From Brevibacillus choshinensis (lineage in GTDB: Bacteria > Bacillota > Bacilli > Brevibacillales > Brevibacillaceae): DNA of 64,000 bases. Location: NCBI RefSeq assembly GCF_001420695.1, contig NZ_LJJB01000007.1, positions 1,003,890 to 1,067,889 on the forward strand. The letters run 5' to 3'. Below the pieces are notes generated by a model, which made no database searches, was not told where the DNA came from, and saw only the letters and a list, made by a program, of their open reading frames with translations. Made by a program: the position numbers and the translations under genes. Position 1 is the stretch's first letter. Each line of letters starts with the position of its first letter. This document shows, one piece after another, positions 42,226-50,991 of this stretch.

Positions 42226-42301
42226 ACGAGACCACGATTCCTTTCTTGTAAGCTTCACGGGTCATTATACCACGATTTGGGAAGGAGACCGACGCCAAAA
42301 C

Positions 42302-42646
42302 ATGAGAGAGCGACGTCTGGGGGTTGCCGTGTGGGTCAAAAACACGCGTGCCGCTAAAAATTTACGTAAATTTGGCACCATTCATTACATCTCCAAGCGG
42401 TTGAATTACGTTTCGATGTATGTAGATGCCAATCTGATTGACGAAACGATTCGCACGATGGAAAAACTGCACTTCGTCACGAAGATTGAGCGTTCCCATC
42501 GCCATGAGATTCCGGTGGAGTACAACAACGCGAGACCGGATAAAGCAAAGGAATACGACTACAAGCAAGAGAAAAATCAGTTGATGGCTCTGGCAGAAAC
42601 GTTGACATCTGAAGAAGGGAATCAACCCACAGCAGTTTCGACATAA
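42302..42646 (+). CDS. ylbG: YlbG family protein (DUF2129)
   Basis: 114 residues; the N-terminus RRLGVAVWVKNTRAAKNLRK and the FGTIHYISKRLNYVSMYVD core are typical of YlbG. The role is unknown. ATG at 42302, but the only Shine-Dalgarno candidate (GGAAGGAG, about 42280-42287) is about 14 bases away, so initiation may be weak. It is followed by a terminator. Confidence 0.88.
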   Translation: MRERRLGVAVWVKNTRAAKNLRKFGTIHYISKRLNYVSMYVDANLIDETIRTMEKLHFVTKIERSHRHEIPVEYNNARPDKAKEYDYKQEKNQLMALAETLTSEEGNQPTAVST

Positions 42647-42657
42647 CCTCTACAAAT

Positions 42658-42682
42658 GCTGCCAGATTTCGGCAGCTTTTTT
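42658..42682 (+). terminator. Intrinsic terminator after ylbG
   Basis: GCTGCC and GGCAGC form the stem, followed by a run of T. Confidence 0.85.
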
Positions 42683-42795
42683 CCTTTTGATTACCAAGCG
42701 TACATGGTATGCTTAGAGAGTGAAATACATGAGTAATGAAGATGAATGCGTTTTCATGGAATATAGATAGGTGTGGAAAGGTGGGGCGTACATCC

Positions 42796-43560
42796 ATGAT
42801 TCATCTAGACATTAACTGCGATATGGCCGAGGGCTTTAGCAGAGGACGACAATCTGAGGATTTGGGCATTATGAAGTGGATCACCTCCGTCAACATTGCG
42901 TGCGGTTTGCATGCAGGTGACCCGCATATCATTTACAGGACGATTGAAGCCGCGCTAAAGCACGATGTAAAAATCGGGGCGCATCCTGGTTATCCGGATA
43001 TTCAGGGTTTCGGTCGTCGATCCATGAATCTCTCCGTGAACGAAGTCTACGAACTGGTGCTTTATCAGGTAGCGGCGTTGTCAGGTATGACTCGGGCGAT
43101 CGGGGGAGAATTGCATCACGTCAAATTGCACGGGGCCCTTTATAATGAGGCTGCAGAGAGACCTGAGCTTGCAGAAGCAGTCGTGCAGGCGATCGCAGAC
43201 ATTGACGAAGACCTGATTCTATACGCACTGTCTGGAAGCAAGCTGGTGGAAGCTGGCTTGGAGCACGGGCTTCAGGTTGCCGAAGAGGTATTTGCGGAGC
43301 GGGCTTATCTGCCAAATGGACGCTTGGCACCACGTGAGCTCGAAGGAAGCGTATTGATCAGTAAAGAAGAGCGCATGGAGCAGACTCGCCAGCTTGTCCT
43401 CAAACAAAAGGTTTTGACCGTAGATGGACAGCACATCGATCTGGCAGCCGATACACTTTGTGTCCATCACGAAAGTCACGATGTCTTGCAGTTTTTGGTA
43501 GAGCTGCACCGTTGGGCGAAACAAAATGGAGTGACAATCGAACCGATCAGCGCTCGATAA
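42796..43560 (+). CDS. pxpA: 5-oxoprolinase subunit A (LamB/YcsF family)
   Basis: 254 residues with the family motifs LDINCDMAEGF, VNIACGLHAGDP, KIGAHPGYPD and VKLHGALYNEA. PxpA opens 5-oxoproline (pyroglutamate) together with the PxpB and PxpC carboxyltransferase-like subunits, whose genes are not in this window. ATG at 42796 with AAAGGTGGGG; the longer frame from 42736 lacks a better site. It faces the convergent mod operon. Confidence 0.85.
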   Translation: MIHLDINCDMAEGFSRGRQSEDLGIMKWITSVNIACGLHAGDPHIIYRTIEAALKHDVKIGAHPGYPDIQGFGRRSMNLSVNEVYELVLYQVAALSGMTRAIGGELHHVKLHGALYNEAAERPELAEAVVQAIADIDEDLILYALSGSKLVEAGLEHGLQVAEEVFAERAYLPNGRLAPRELEGSVLISKEERMEQTRQLVLKQKVLTVDGQHIDLAADTLCVHHESHDVLQFLVELHRWAKQNGVTIEPISAR

Positions 43561-43608
43561 ACCCGATGGGTATAAAAAGAAAAGCCATGCAGGGGACATT
43601 TACACCGT

Positions 43609-44259
43609 TCAACGGGAAATGGATCTCGCCGCATGGCTTTCTTTTATTTTTCCGTTCTCCATAATCAGGATGGTATCGGCGAGTTTCTCCGCTTCATCTC
43701 TGTCATGGGTGACTAACAGAAAAGGAATGTTCCACATGGAATGGATGCGCAATAGCTCATCCTGACATTGTCTTCGCGTGTCCGCATCGAGAGCGGAAAG
43801 AGGTTCGTCCAAGAGCAGGATGTCGGGTTCTGTAGCCAATGCCCGGACGAGAGCGACGCGCTGCTTTTGCCCACCGGATAGCTGGTGAGGGTACTTTTCG
43901 AGCAGGTGATCGATCCCGACTGTAGCGAGCAGAGCCTCCAGTCCGATTTCATGGCCAGATTTCATTCCGTAGCCAATGTTCCCTTCCACTGTCATGTGCG
44001 GAAACAGGGCATAATCTTGAAATAAGTAGCCAATCTTACGCTTTTGTATCGGCATTGGTTTTTTTCCATGCTCGTAAAAGAGCTGGTCTCCGAGCGTGAT
44101 TTTCCCACCATCAGGGTGTATTAGACCGGCAATGCTGTTAAGGATCGTCGTTTTGCCTGAACCAGAAGGACCAAACAAGACAACGATTTCCTGCTGCACA
44201 GAAAAGGAGACATCCAGTACAAAGTCAGGCAAATGCTTCTGGATGGAAACAGTCAACAT
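43609..44259 (-). CDS. modC: Molybdate ABC transporter ATP-binding protein
   Basis: ATPase of about 216 residues: Walker A GPSGSGKTT, Q-loop LFQDYALFPHM, signature LSGGQKQR, Walker B ILLLDEPLSALD, VTHDRDEAEKLAD. It ends soon after the ABC domain, so the regulatory C-terminal Mop domain of E. coli ModC (about 350 residues) is missing, as in many Firmicutes. The ATG at 44259 has AGG eight bases upstream; the GTG at 44268 is the alternative. It overlaps or abuts modB. Confidence 0.88.
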   Translation of the reverse strand: MLTVSIQKHLPDFVLDVSFSVQQEIVVLFGPSGSGKTTILNSIAGLIHPDGGKITLGDQLFYEHGKKPMPIQKRKIGYLFQDYALFPHMTVEGNIGYGMKSGHEIGLEALLATVGIDHLLEKYPHQLSGGQKQRVALVRALATEPDILLLDEPLSALDADTRRQCQDELLRIHSMWNIPFLLVTHDRDEAEKLADTILIMENGKIKESHAARSISR

Positions 44260-44264
44260 TGGGT

Positions 44265-44960
44265 TCACCTGCCTTCTTTATGGTTTGCATACCGGCGGAC
44301 GTTTCTCCGACTCCACCAGTTCAGCCAGAATGTCGTACCCATTCCCAATGAGACGATGATGATGACCCAAAATAATGCCTTTTCCATCTGGCCAGCCTCG
44401 ACTGCAAAATAGATGGCGACCGGGATGGTATCCGTCTTGCCAGGGATGTATCCAGCAAGCATGAGGGTAGCACCAAATTCGCCTAGACCACGTGCGAAGG
44501 AAAGAACAAACCCTGCGAGCAGTCCCGGCCAAGCCAACGGAAAAGCGACTGTCCAAAAAAGTCGCCACTCAGAGGCACCTAATGTGCGAGCAGCATCCTC
44601 CATCCTGCGATCGACGCTAGTAAAGGCTGCGACGGCACTTTGATACATGAGAGGAAATGAGACAACTACAGAGGCGATTACGGCCCCAGTCAACGTAAAA
44701 ACGACCTGAATCCCAAACCAGTCAGTCAACAGCTTTCCTAAAAATCCGTTTTTGCCGAATAAATACAAAAGACCAAACCCAACAACAGTAGGGGGGAGAA
44801 CCAGCGGGAGTAAAAAGAAAGATTCCAGCAAATTCTTTCCGAAAAAATTCCGTTGAGTCATGAGTCTGCCCAAGAGCAAGCCGATGACAAAAACAAGGGA
44901 GGTGGAAAGCGCAGCTACTTTCAAGGATAGAATCAAGGGTGTAAAATTAGTCTCGATCAA
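44265..44960 (-). CDS. modB: Molybdate ABC transporter permease
   Basis: 231 residues, five or six spans. The coupling loop around EDAARTLGASEWRLFWTVAFP and the following GLLAGFVLSFARGLGEFGAT are typical of ModB. TTG start at 44960 behind GGAGGT. Middle gene of modABC; it overlaps the start of modC if the GTG start of that gene is used. Confidence 0.9.
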   Translation of the reverse strand: MIETNFTPLILSLKVAALSTSLVFVIGLLLGRLMTQRNFFGKNLLESFFLLPLVLPPTVVGFGLLYLFGKNGFLGKLLTDWFGIQVVFTLTGAVIASVVVSFPLMYQSAVAAFTSVDRRMEDAARTLGASEWRLFWTVAFPLAWPGLLAGFVLSFARGLGEFGATLMLAGYIPGKTDTIPVAIYFAVEAGQMEKALFWVIIIVSLGMGTTFWLNWWSRRNVRRYANHKEGR

Positions 44961-44985
44961 CGCTAGCCACCTCCATTCCGCCTAT

Positions 44986-45810
44986 TTATTGGAACCCGTA
45001 CTTTTGTAAGATCGCCTTTCCTTTGTCGGATGTCAAGTAGGAAAGGAATGATTTTGCAGCATCTGCGTGCGTAGAGGCTGTTACGACAGCACCTGGATAG
45101 ACGATAGGTTTGTGCCATTCGGATTTAGCGGTTGCCAGAACTTTCACGTTTTTGGAGCTGGCTGCATCACTAGCGTATACGATACCTACATCTGCGTTAC
45201 CGGATTCGACAAAAGTCAATACTTGTCTCACATCGCTACCATAGACGAGTCGGCCATTGAGGCTGTCACCAATTTTCAACGTGTCCATCACTTCTTTTGC
45301 ATAACGACCGGCAGGAACGGCTTCAGGCTCCCCGACGGCAATATGCTTTAGGGAAGGATCAGTCAGCTTTTCAAAGCTATCGATCGCAACGGAGCTGGAT
45401 GCATTGGTGATCAGGACCAGCTCATTTTTGGTGAAATCTTGGCGAGTATCCTTTGTGATCAGTTGTTTTTCTTCCAAACCGTTCATATCTTTAGCACTAG
45501 CAGACAAAAAGACGTCAGAAGGAGCACCTTGTCCGATTTGTTGTGCCAATTTTCCGGAGCTTCCGAAATTGTAGGTTACGGTGATGCCAGGGTTGTCAGC
45601 TTCGAATGTCGTTTTCAATTCGTTTAGAGCATCCGTCAAGCTGGCAGCGGCAGAAACCATGATTTCAGCCTTTTCTGTTTGAGCAGCCGGTGTAGCTGGT
45701 GCCGTAGCGGCAGGTGCTGGCTGGGTTGCTTGAGGTGTCGTTGGAGAGCCTGAGCATGCGGTGAGCAGCAAGCCCAAAGAAGTGCACAGCGCGAGTAATT
45801 GCTTTTTCAT
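44986..45810 (-). CDS. modA: Molybdate-binding lipoprotein
   Basis: 274 residues: lipoprotein signal with lipobox LTAC near residue 19, a Pro/Ala/Thr spacer, then the ModA fold (IMVSAAASLTDALNELK; YNFGSSGKLAQQI; GAPSDVFLSA; YGSDVRQVL). It captures molybdate or tungstate for ModBC. ATG at 45810 with GGAGGTTT upstream. The operator-like repeats lie directly upstream of this gene. Confidence 0.92.
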   Translation of the reverse strand: MKKQLLALCTSLGLLLTACSGSPTTPQATQPAPAATAPATPAAQTEKAEIMVSAAASLTDALNELKTTFEADNPGITVTYNFGSSGKLAQQIGQGAPSDVFLSASAKDMNGLEEKQLITKDTRQDFTKNELVLITNASSSVAIDSFEKLTDPSLKHIAVGEPEAVPAGRYAKEVMDTLKIGDSLNGRLVYGSDVRQVLTFVESGNADVGIVYASDAASSKNVKVLATAKSEWHKPIVYPGAVVTASTHADAAKSFLSYLTSDKGKAILQKYGFQ

Positions 45811-45834
45811 AAAAAAACCTCCGTAATTATGTTT

Positions 45835-45864
45835 AGTTATAATTAAATATAACTGGATATAACT
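45835..45864. promoter_or_regulatory. Operator-like heptamer repeats in the mod divergent region
   Basis: AGTTATA (45835-45841) and TATAACT (45848-45854) form a perfect inverted repeat; a third TATAACT follows at 45858-45864, ten bases after the second, one helical turn. They lie between modA and its divergent regulator gene, where an operator is expected. The sites are unlike the E. coli ModE box. Confidence 0.6.
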
Positions 45865-45956
45865 AGATTATATTATCATCTTCTCATTAATCAATTGCCA
45901 TTTTACGAAAAGTAAAAGAAAATAAAAGGTGAGAATAAGGAAATAGGAGGTCAGCC

Positions 45957-46910
45957 ATGAGCAATGAAAATTCTTACACGACAGAAGAAATCGCAAAGCT
46001 ATTGCGGATCTCTAAGCTGACCGTGTATGACTTAATTAAAAAAGGGGAGCTGCCTGCGTATCGAGTGGGAAGACAGATGCGCGTGGATGCCAGTGATCTG
46101 GAAGCCTATAAGGTGAAGGCAAAAGGGGAATACAAGCAGCAGCCGGCAACAGAGCTCCCTTCAGCAGGAGTGCAGTTGACAGCGACCAAGCAGACGGGAA
46201 CAGCACGAGACATTATTATCAGCGGACAGGATGTCAGTCTGGACATGCTAGCGAGTCATCTGCGAAAGCAGGATAAGGATTATCGACCTCTCCGCTCCTA
46301 TGTAGGAAGTATAAACAGTTTGATTGCCATGTACGCAGGTGAGGCTGATATCGTCAGCACGCATTTATTTGATGGAGATACGGGTGAGTACAACTTGCCT
46401 TATGTCCGAAGCATACTGTCTGGACATCGCTACATAATCGTCAATTTGCTTTCACGGTGGGCGGGATTTTATGTACAGGCGGGTAATCCCAAGGAAATCC
46501 ATGCTTGGACTGACCTGCTCAAACCGGGTATCCGCATGGTAAATCGGGAGAAAGGCTCGGGAGCTCGGACCCTGATCGAAGAAGAGTTTCGCTTACATGC
46601 CATAAAAGGCTGCGATGTCGCCGGATACGAGCGTGAAGAGGCCAATCATCTCGCTGTGGCAGGAACGGTGGCACGCAAGGAAGCAGATGTAGGCATCGGG
46701 ATTGAGAAAGCATCCCGCATTGTGGGGGTTGATTTTCTTCCACTGGTGAGGGAGAGATACGATCTCGTCATTTTGAAGAACGAGGAAAACGAGAAGCTGA
46801 TTTCTCACGTTCTGGAAATTTTACAGTCGCATCTATTTCAAAAGGAACTAGAAGCAATTGGGGGATATGAGCTGACGCATACTGGAAAAATCATGTATGA
46901 AACGTGGTAA
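45957..46910 (+). CDS. Excisionase-type HTH plus substrate-binding-domain regulator (YvgK-like)
   Basis: 317 residues. An N-terminal excisionase/MerR-like helix-turn-helix (YTTEEIAKLLRISKLTVYDLIKKGELPAYRVG) is joined to a periplasmic-binding-protein-like domain (SLDMLASHLRKQDKDYRPLR; HLFDGDTGEYNLPYV; VNREKGSGARTLIEEE) as in YvgK and related regulators placed beside mod genes. The binding domain probably senses molybdate or a molybdopterin compound in the cytoplasm. ATG just after the ribosome site GGAGGT. It is divergent from modABC. Confidence 0.85.
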   Translation: MSNENSYTTEEIAKLLRISKLTVYDLIKKGELPAYRVGRQMRVDASDLEAYKVKAKGEYKQQPATELPSAGVQLTATKQTGTARDIIISGQDVSLDMLASHLRKQDKDYRPLRSYVGSINSLIAMYAGEADIVSTHLFDGDTGEYNLPYVRSILSGHRYIIVNLLSRWAGFYVQAGNPKEIHAWTDLLKPGIRMVNREKGSGARTLIEEEFRLHAIKGCDVAGYEREEANHLAVAGTVARKEADVGIGIEKASRIVGVDFLPLVRERYDLVILKNEENEKLISHVLEILQSHLFQKELEAIGGYELTHTGKIMYETW

Positions 46911-46913
46911 ATG

Positions 46914-46961
46914 AAAAACCGTTTCCGTTACGAGTCCTTTCGTAGTGGCAACGGTTTTTTT
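46914..46961 (+). terminator. Terminator after the mod regulator gene
   Basis: AAAAACCGTT pairs with AACGGTTTTT across a long loop that contains TACGA/TCGTA. Confidence 0.8.
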
Positions 46962-47084
46962 GTTAGATTGACAAATTTCGATCGGGGTTTTTTTACAGAA
47001 TCTCCCGAATTTCTACTCAGGCAGACAAGGATTTGCTATTATAAAAAAAACGAATGCTTGTCACCGAGCGATTTGAGGGTAGTT

Positions 47085-48953
47085 ATGAAAAAACTTCAAA
47101 AAACGAGTTTATTGGTATGTGTTACGATTCTAGTTTTATTTGGATCAGCAGGGATTGTCGTCTATTGGCCAGCCCTATCCACAATACTGGCAATGGCAGT
47201 GAATTCATCAACAGAAACGGCACAGACAGGGGCAGATCCCTTTTCTTACGATCCACCAGTGCCATCTTACGTCAAAGACTTGCATCCCAAATATACGATT
47301 CAGGCAGAATTACATACATCTGATGCGAAAATTGCTGGGAAAATGACCGTGGAGTTCGATAATCCGAAAACCAAGGATTTGCGATTTTACGTATACGATT
47401 ATTTATGGAATAGAATGGCAGTCAAATCGATTCGCTATAAAGATAAACCGCTTACGTTTGAGCGCGATACGTCCATGGTGACAATGGCCAATCCATTTGG
47501 TTCAGAGGTTCGAGGAGCGATCTCGATTGAATTTGAAAATCCGGTTCCGCGACGAGGGACACGCTATGGGGTTAAAGACGATATTTGGACCTTGACGACG
47601 TGGTATCCCATGTTGGGAGCGCAAAATCAGCAGGGGAAATGGTATGACCCGCCGTTACGCGTTGATTATGGGGATCCGTTCGTTTATCACTACGCGGACT
47701 ACGATGTGTCGTTTATTTCCCCGCAAGGCTACAATTGGGTCAGCTCCTGGGGGCGAGGAGTCAGTTCGCCGCTTGACGGGAGTAGACAGCAGGTCCGTTA
47801 TCAGGGGAATAAGCTGCTTAATTTTGCCTTGGTGGGAAGTCCACTGTACCATGTGGAGACAGTCAAGCTCGGTCCCAATCTTTCAGTGGATATCGCTTCT
47901 GTAGATAAAGGGAATATTGAACGGATCAAGACCATCGCCCAATCTGTGTTTCCTACGTATTCTGACTGGTATGGGGAGCTGCCTTACCCACACGTCTCCA
48001 TTGCGGAGACAAGCACAGGGACGACCTATGCGATGGAGTATGCCAACCTCGCGATATTCAAGAGAGACATGCATCAGAGGAATCTGATTGACCACTGGCT
48101 TCCACACGAGATCGCCCATCTGTGGTGGTACAACAGTGTGGCTACACTAGAGTCATCTCATGGTTGGCTGGACGAAGGCTTGGTAGAAAGTAGTGTCTCC
48201 CTTTATTTGCAAAATCGTTACGGGAACCAGTCCGCATCTGCTCTGCTCGATGAATATGCACGAGACGGTCAGCACTTGCGTGAGCGCTATCCCGCAGGAA
48301 AGCTGGAGAAGCCCCTTCAGCATTTCGCCACAGAAGAAGAATTTCATTGGACCTGGTACTCGCGGGGAGCCCTGCTGTTTGACAATTTGCGCCGTCAGAT
48401 CGGCGATGATGCCTATAAGCGTTTTCTGCACAGAGTCCAACAAAATTATCACGGAAGTGTGATCGGAGCTGAGCATCTCGATCAGGCGTTGGGACAGACG
48501 CTGAGGGGCGAAGCGGTCTACTTCCGCACGTATACACAGACACTCAACACCACTGCCTTTGGGCCGGTGCAGTTCGAACCGTATGTAACGACGATTATTA
48601 ATGGTATGAGCTATTACTCGGCGATCCCAGCACGAGTGACCAATCAGACTGCGTATATCCCGCTTCGAGAAATTGGCGAACGGATGGGGCTCACTGTGGA
48701 ATGGTCTAAAGAAAAACAAATGATCAAAGTAAAAGGTAATGGACGTGAAGTGTACCTCAAAGAAGGGGATCCCTTAGCTGTCGTTGACGGAAAAAAACTG
48801 GATCTCGGCAAACCGGTCCTATCTGTAAAAGAACGCACTATGGTTCCAATGGCCTTTTTCCGACAAGCGGTAGGCTTTGATACGGAGTATGACGCGCAGG
48901 AAAGAACAGTGAAAATCGTTACGCGCAAAGCGACAGGAAAGGCGGAAGAATAA
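47085..48953 (+). CDS. M1-family metallopeptidase with C-terminal CuAO-N-like domain
   Basis: 622 residues. N-terminal anchor (SLLVCVTILVLFGSAGIVVYW), then an M1 aminopeptidase-type fold. The zinc site is His341-Glu342 ... His345 in LPHEIAHLWW with the distant Glu in GWLDEGLVESS; upstream TTYAMEYANL takes the place of the usual GAMEN exopeptidase loop. The last 110 residues (YIPLREIGERMGLTVEW ... RTMVPMAFFRQAVGF) form a copper-amine-oxidase N-terminal-like domain, often cell-wall associated. ATG at 47085 with GAGGG; a longer frame from 46911 begins inside the regulator's terminator. aroK follows after 3 bases. Confidence 0.85.
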   Translation: MKKLQKTSLLVCVTILVLFGSAGIVVYWPALSTILAMAVNSSTETAQTGADPFSYDPPVPSYVKDLHPKYTIQAELHTSDAKIAGKMTVEFDNPKTKDLRFYVYDYLWNRMAVKSIRYKDKPLTFERDTSMVTMANPFGSEVRGAISIEFENPVPRRGTRYGVKDDIWTLTTWYPMLGAQNQQGKWYDPPLRVDYGDPFVYHYADYDVSFISPQGYNWVSSWGRGVSSPLDGSRQQVRYQGNKLLNFALVGSPLYHVETVKLGPNLSVDIASVDKGNIERIKTIAQSVFPTYSDWYGELPYPHVSIAETSTGTTYAMEYANLAIFKRDMHQRNLIDHWLPHEIAHLWWYNSVATLESSHGWLDEGLVESSVSLYLQNRYGNQSASALLDEYARDGQHLRERYPAGKLEKPLQHFATEEEFHWTWYSRGALLFDNLRRQIGDDAYKRFLHRVQQNYHGSVIGAEHLDQALGQTLRGEAVYFRTYTQTLNTTAFGPVQFEPYVTTIINGMSYYSAIPARVTNQTAYIPLREIGERMGLTVEWSKEKQMIKVKGNGREVYLKEGDPLAVVDGKKLDLGKPVLSVKERTMVPMAFFRQAVGFDTEYDAQERTVKIVTRKATGKAEE

Positions 48954-48956
48954 GCC

Positions 48957-49478
48957 ATGAAAAACGTGGTGTTAGTTGGTTTTATGGGGACGGGCAAGAC
49001 AACGGTGGGAGCGGCACTGTCCGAAGCATTGGGCATAGTGCAAAAAGATCTGGACGAGGTCATTGTCGCCAAGGAAGGATGCAGCATTCCTACTTTGTTC
49101 GCAGAGCGCGGAGAAGCGTACTTTCGCGATGTGGAGAGCAAATACCTGGACGAATTGCTCGATGAAGGCTCTCAGATTCTTACGACCGGTGGCGGCGTTG
49201 TTTTACGCCAGCAAAATGTAGAAAGTATGCTGCAAAAAGGGATCGTAGTGGCTCTGTCCACTTCCGAAGAGGAATTGATCAAGCGACTGGAAAACGACAC
49301 CGGACGTCCCTTGCTGGCTGGAGGAGTGGCAGAACGCGTACGCACACTGCTGCAACAACGTGCGGGCGCGTACGATTTTGCTCCCATTCAGATTGATACG
49401 ACAGGAAAAAGCCTAGAAGCAATCGTGGCGGAAATCACGAACCACCTGACTGAGACCGAGGAATTCGGGGAACACTAG
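48957..49478 (+). CDS. aroK: Shikimate kinase
   Basis: 173 residues. Walker A GFMGTGKTT, DLDEVI, FAERGEAYFRDVE, the GGG loop TTGGGVV and the lid ENDTGRPLLAG are all present. It phosphorylates shikimate in aromatic amino acid synthesis. Only three bases separate it from the M1 gene, so the two are cotranscribed, though a functional link is not obvious. The sequence runs on to yqzE, as in Bacillus. Confidence 0.92.
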   Translation: MKNVVLVGFMGTGKTTVGAALSEALGIVQKDLDEVIVAKEGCSIPTLFAERGEAYFRDVESKYLDELLDEGSQILTTGGGVVLRQQNVESMLQKGIVVALSTSEEELIKRLENDTGRPLLAGGVAERVRTLLQQRAGAYDFAPIQIDTTGKSLEAIVAEITNHLTETEEFGEH

Positions 49479-49541
49479 GGAGGAAGCGCTCCGCCGCAGG
49501 GAAGACGGCGTGAATCCGCAAGTATGAAGGAGGCACGTGCG

Positions 49542-49703
49542 ATGTCTTTTCAGGAGTATTTAAAGTATCTGACCAGATTGTTTGTCCAGTACATGGAGAC
49601 CCCGAAAGATGAACGGCGTCAGCGAAAGATGCCTCGAGAGTCTTGGTCGTCACGCTGGTTTGGGGCGATTCCCATGTCAATTCGGCTGTTATGGCGTAAA
49701 TAA
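49542..49703 (+). CDS. yqzE: YqzE family small protein (53 aa)
   Basis: Peptide starting MSFQEYLKYLTRLFVQYMET and ending RWFGAIPMSIRLLWRK, with the YLT-x-FVQYME and SSRWFG-x-IP motifs of YqzE. Ribosome site GAAGGAGG 10 bases upstream. It lies 63 bases after aroK. The function is unknown. Confidence 0.88.
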   Translation: MSFQEYLKYLTRLFVQYMETPKDERRQRKMPRESWSSRWFGAIPMSIRLLWRK

Positions 49704-49735
49704 CCTTATACCTGGAATGTGGACGGAGGGTGCAT

Positions 49736-49990
49736 ATGGCGAGAGTCGCAGTAGAACAATCTCTATCACAAATCAGCAAGATGCTACGGGATAACGGGTA
49801 TGATGTCGTCGATTTAGGGAACTGGCAGCAAGTGGTGGACGCAATTGTGATCACGGGGCAGGATATCAATGTACTGGGCGATCAAAACAAGACCATTACA
49901 GGTGCCCCTATTATCAATGCGGAAGGGATGACAGCGAACGAAGTTTTCCATGAGGTACACGTTCGGTTGTCCCCGACGGATCACCGATAG
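49736..49990 (+). CDS. YkuS-like protein (UPF0180)
   Basis: 84 residues with MARVAVEQSLSQISKMLRDN and IVITGQDINVLG, matching the YkuS/UPF0180 family. Members of this family often have CC residues in the middle; here there are none. ATG at 49736 with GGAGGG. It ends the aroK-yqzE group and converges on the next minus-strand gene. Confidence 0.82.
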   Translation: MARVAVEQSLSQISKMLRDNGYDVVDLGNWQQVVDAIVITGQDINVLGDQNKTITGAPIINAEGMTANEVFHEVHVRLSPTDHR

Positions 49991-50027
49991 GAGATCCTCA
50001 CCAAAAAACAGACAAGCTCTCCACCGA

Positions 50028-50888
50028 TTATTCGGAAGGAGAGCTTGTTTCGTTTACGTGAAAATGTCCAACCTTATGAGCATACGAGTAGGGGACGAAA
50101 CGCAACCCTTCATCCCAGACTCCGACGTAGGCGTACTGATCATTCCACAGATGCAGAGAGCCGACGACAAAAGGTGCCAGTACTTGTGAGTGATGCATCG
50201 GGACTGTCAGGGTGATCGGGTCCGACCCTTTTTGTTGCCAAAGCTGTGACCATGTCACATCAGTTGCATCGTACAAGTCGTGAACCCAACTGATTTGATC
50301 AAAGGGGCTACCCTCATTTTGTTTAATGACCCGAGTCTGAGTGAGCCTTTCCCCATCATGGACCAGCTCATCGGCTGAAAGAGTGTTCATGACGGGATCA
50401 TTGGCAGTAAAATCGGCGGGGTATGACTCCCCTGTTTTGGCATTGACCATTTGCGAGGCAGGGTTTTGAGTGAGTAACCAATGAGAAGCGAAACCGTCGT
50501 AGACCGGCTCGGCAGCGATTTCTCGCGGAGCGAAAGCATCATCGAACAGAATGTACTCACCGACTCCGTACTCTAGTAGGACGAATTTCTCTGCCCCTTT
50601 GGGAGAAGGCAATTCGCCGACTACCAAATAACCGACTTGCTTTCCAGATTGGGTAATACTGACGAGCCATTGATGCTGATTGGCTCCCAGTGTCTGTACA
50701 TCCGTTTTTGCGTTCTGCCATTGCTTGAACTCGGCGTCACGGAGCGCGAGCGTGTCAATCCACGAATGGATTTGCGTCTGAAATTGTTTGGTCCAGTTCT
50801 TCTCTTCTTCTGCATATGCAGGACTCAAAAAGATCAGAAGGGAGAGGAGTATGGAAAAGAACGGAACGAAGCGTCTGGTCACATGCAT
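50028..50888 (-). CDS. Secreted hypothetical protein (286 aa)
   Basis: Signal peptide (FVPFFSILLSLLIFLSPAYA) with a likely cleavage after AYA. The rest is soluble, acidic and rich in tryptophan and tyrosine (LLEYGVGEYILFDDAF; LHLWNDQYAYVGVWDEGLRF). No family is recognised. ATG at 50888 after AAGGTGG. The downstream repeat near 50020-50050 (AGCTCTCC/GGAGAGCT with T run) forms a terminator. Confidence 0.72.
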   Translation of the reverse strand: MHVTRRFVPFFSILLSLLIFLSPAYAEEEKNWTKQFQTQIHSWIDTLALRDAEFKQWQNAKTDVQTLGANQHQWLVSITQSGKQVGYLVVGELPSPKGAEKFVLLEYGVGEYILFDDAFAPREIAAEPVYDGFASHWLLTQNPASQMVNAKTGESYPADFTANDPVMNTLSADELVHDGERLTQTRVIKQNEGSPFDQISWVHDLYDATDVTWSQLWQQKGSDPITLTVPMHHSQVLAPFVVGSLHLWNDQYAYVGVWDEGLRFVPYSYAHKVGHFHVNETSSPSE

Positions 50889-50991
50889 GCACCACCTTTT
50901 GCAGAGGCTTTCCTGATCCTATTGTAACCAGGTATGCCAAAAAGATTTGTTGCAACTTGTCTTTTCCCTCGCACCTTTTCTCGCAGTTCTT

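Noticed and set aside
46911-47084. Longer M1 peptidase starting at 46911
   Set aside because: The added codons cover the terminator of the upstream regulator gene and would hide the membrane anchor.
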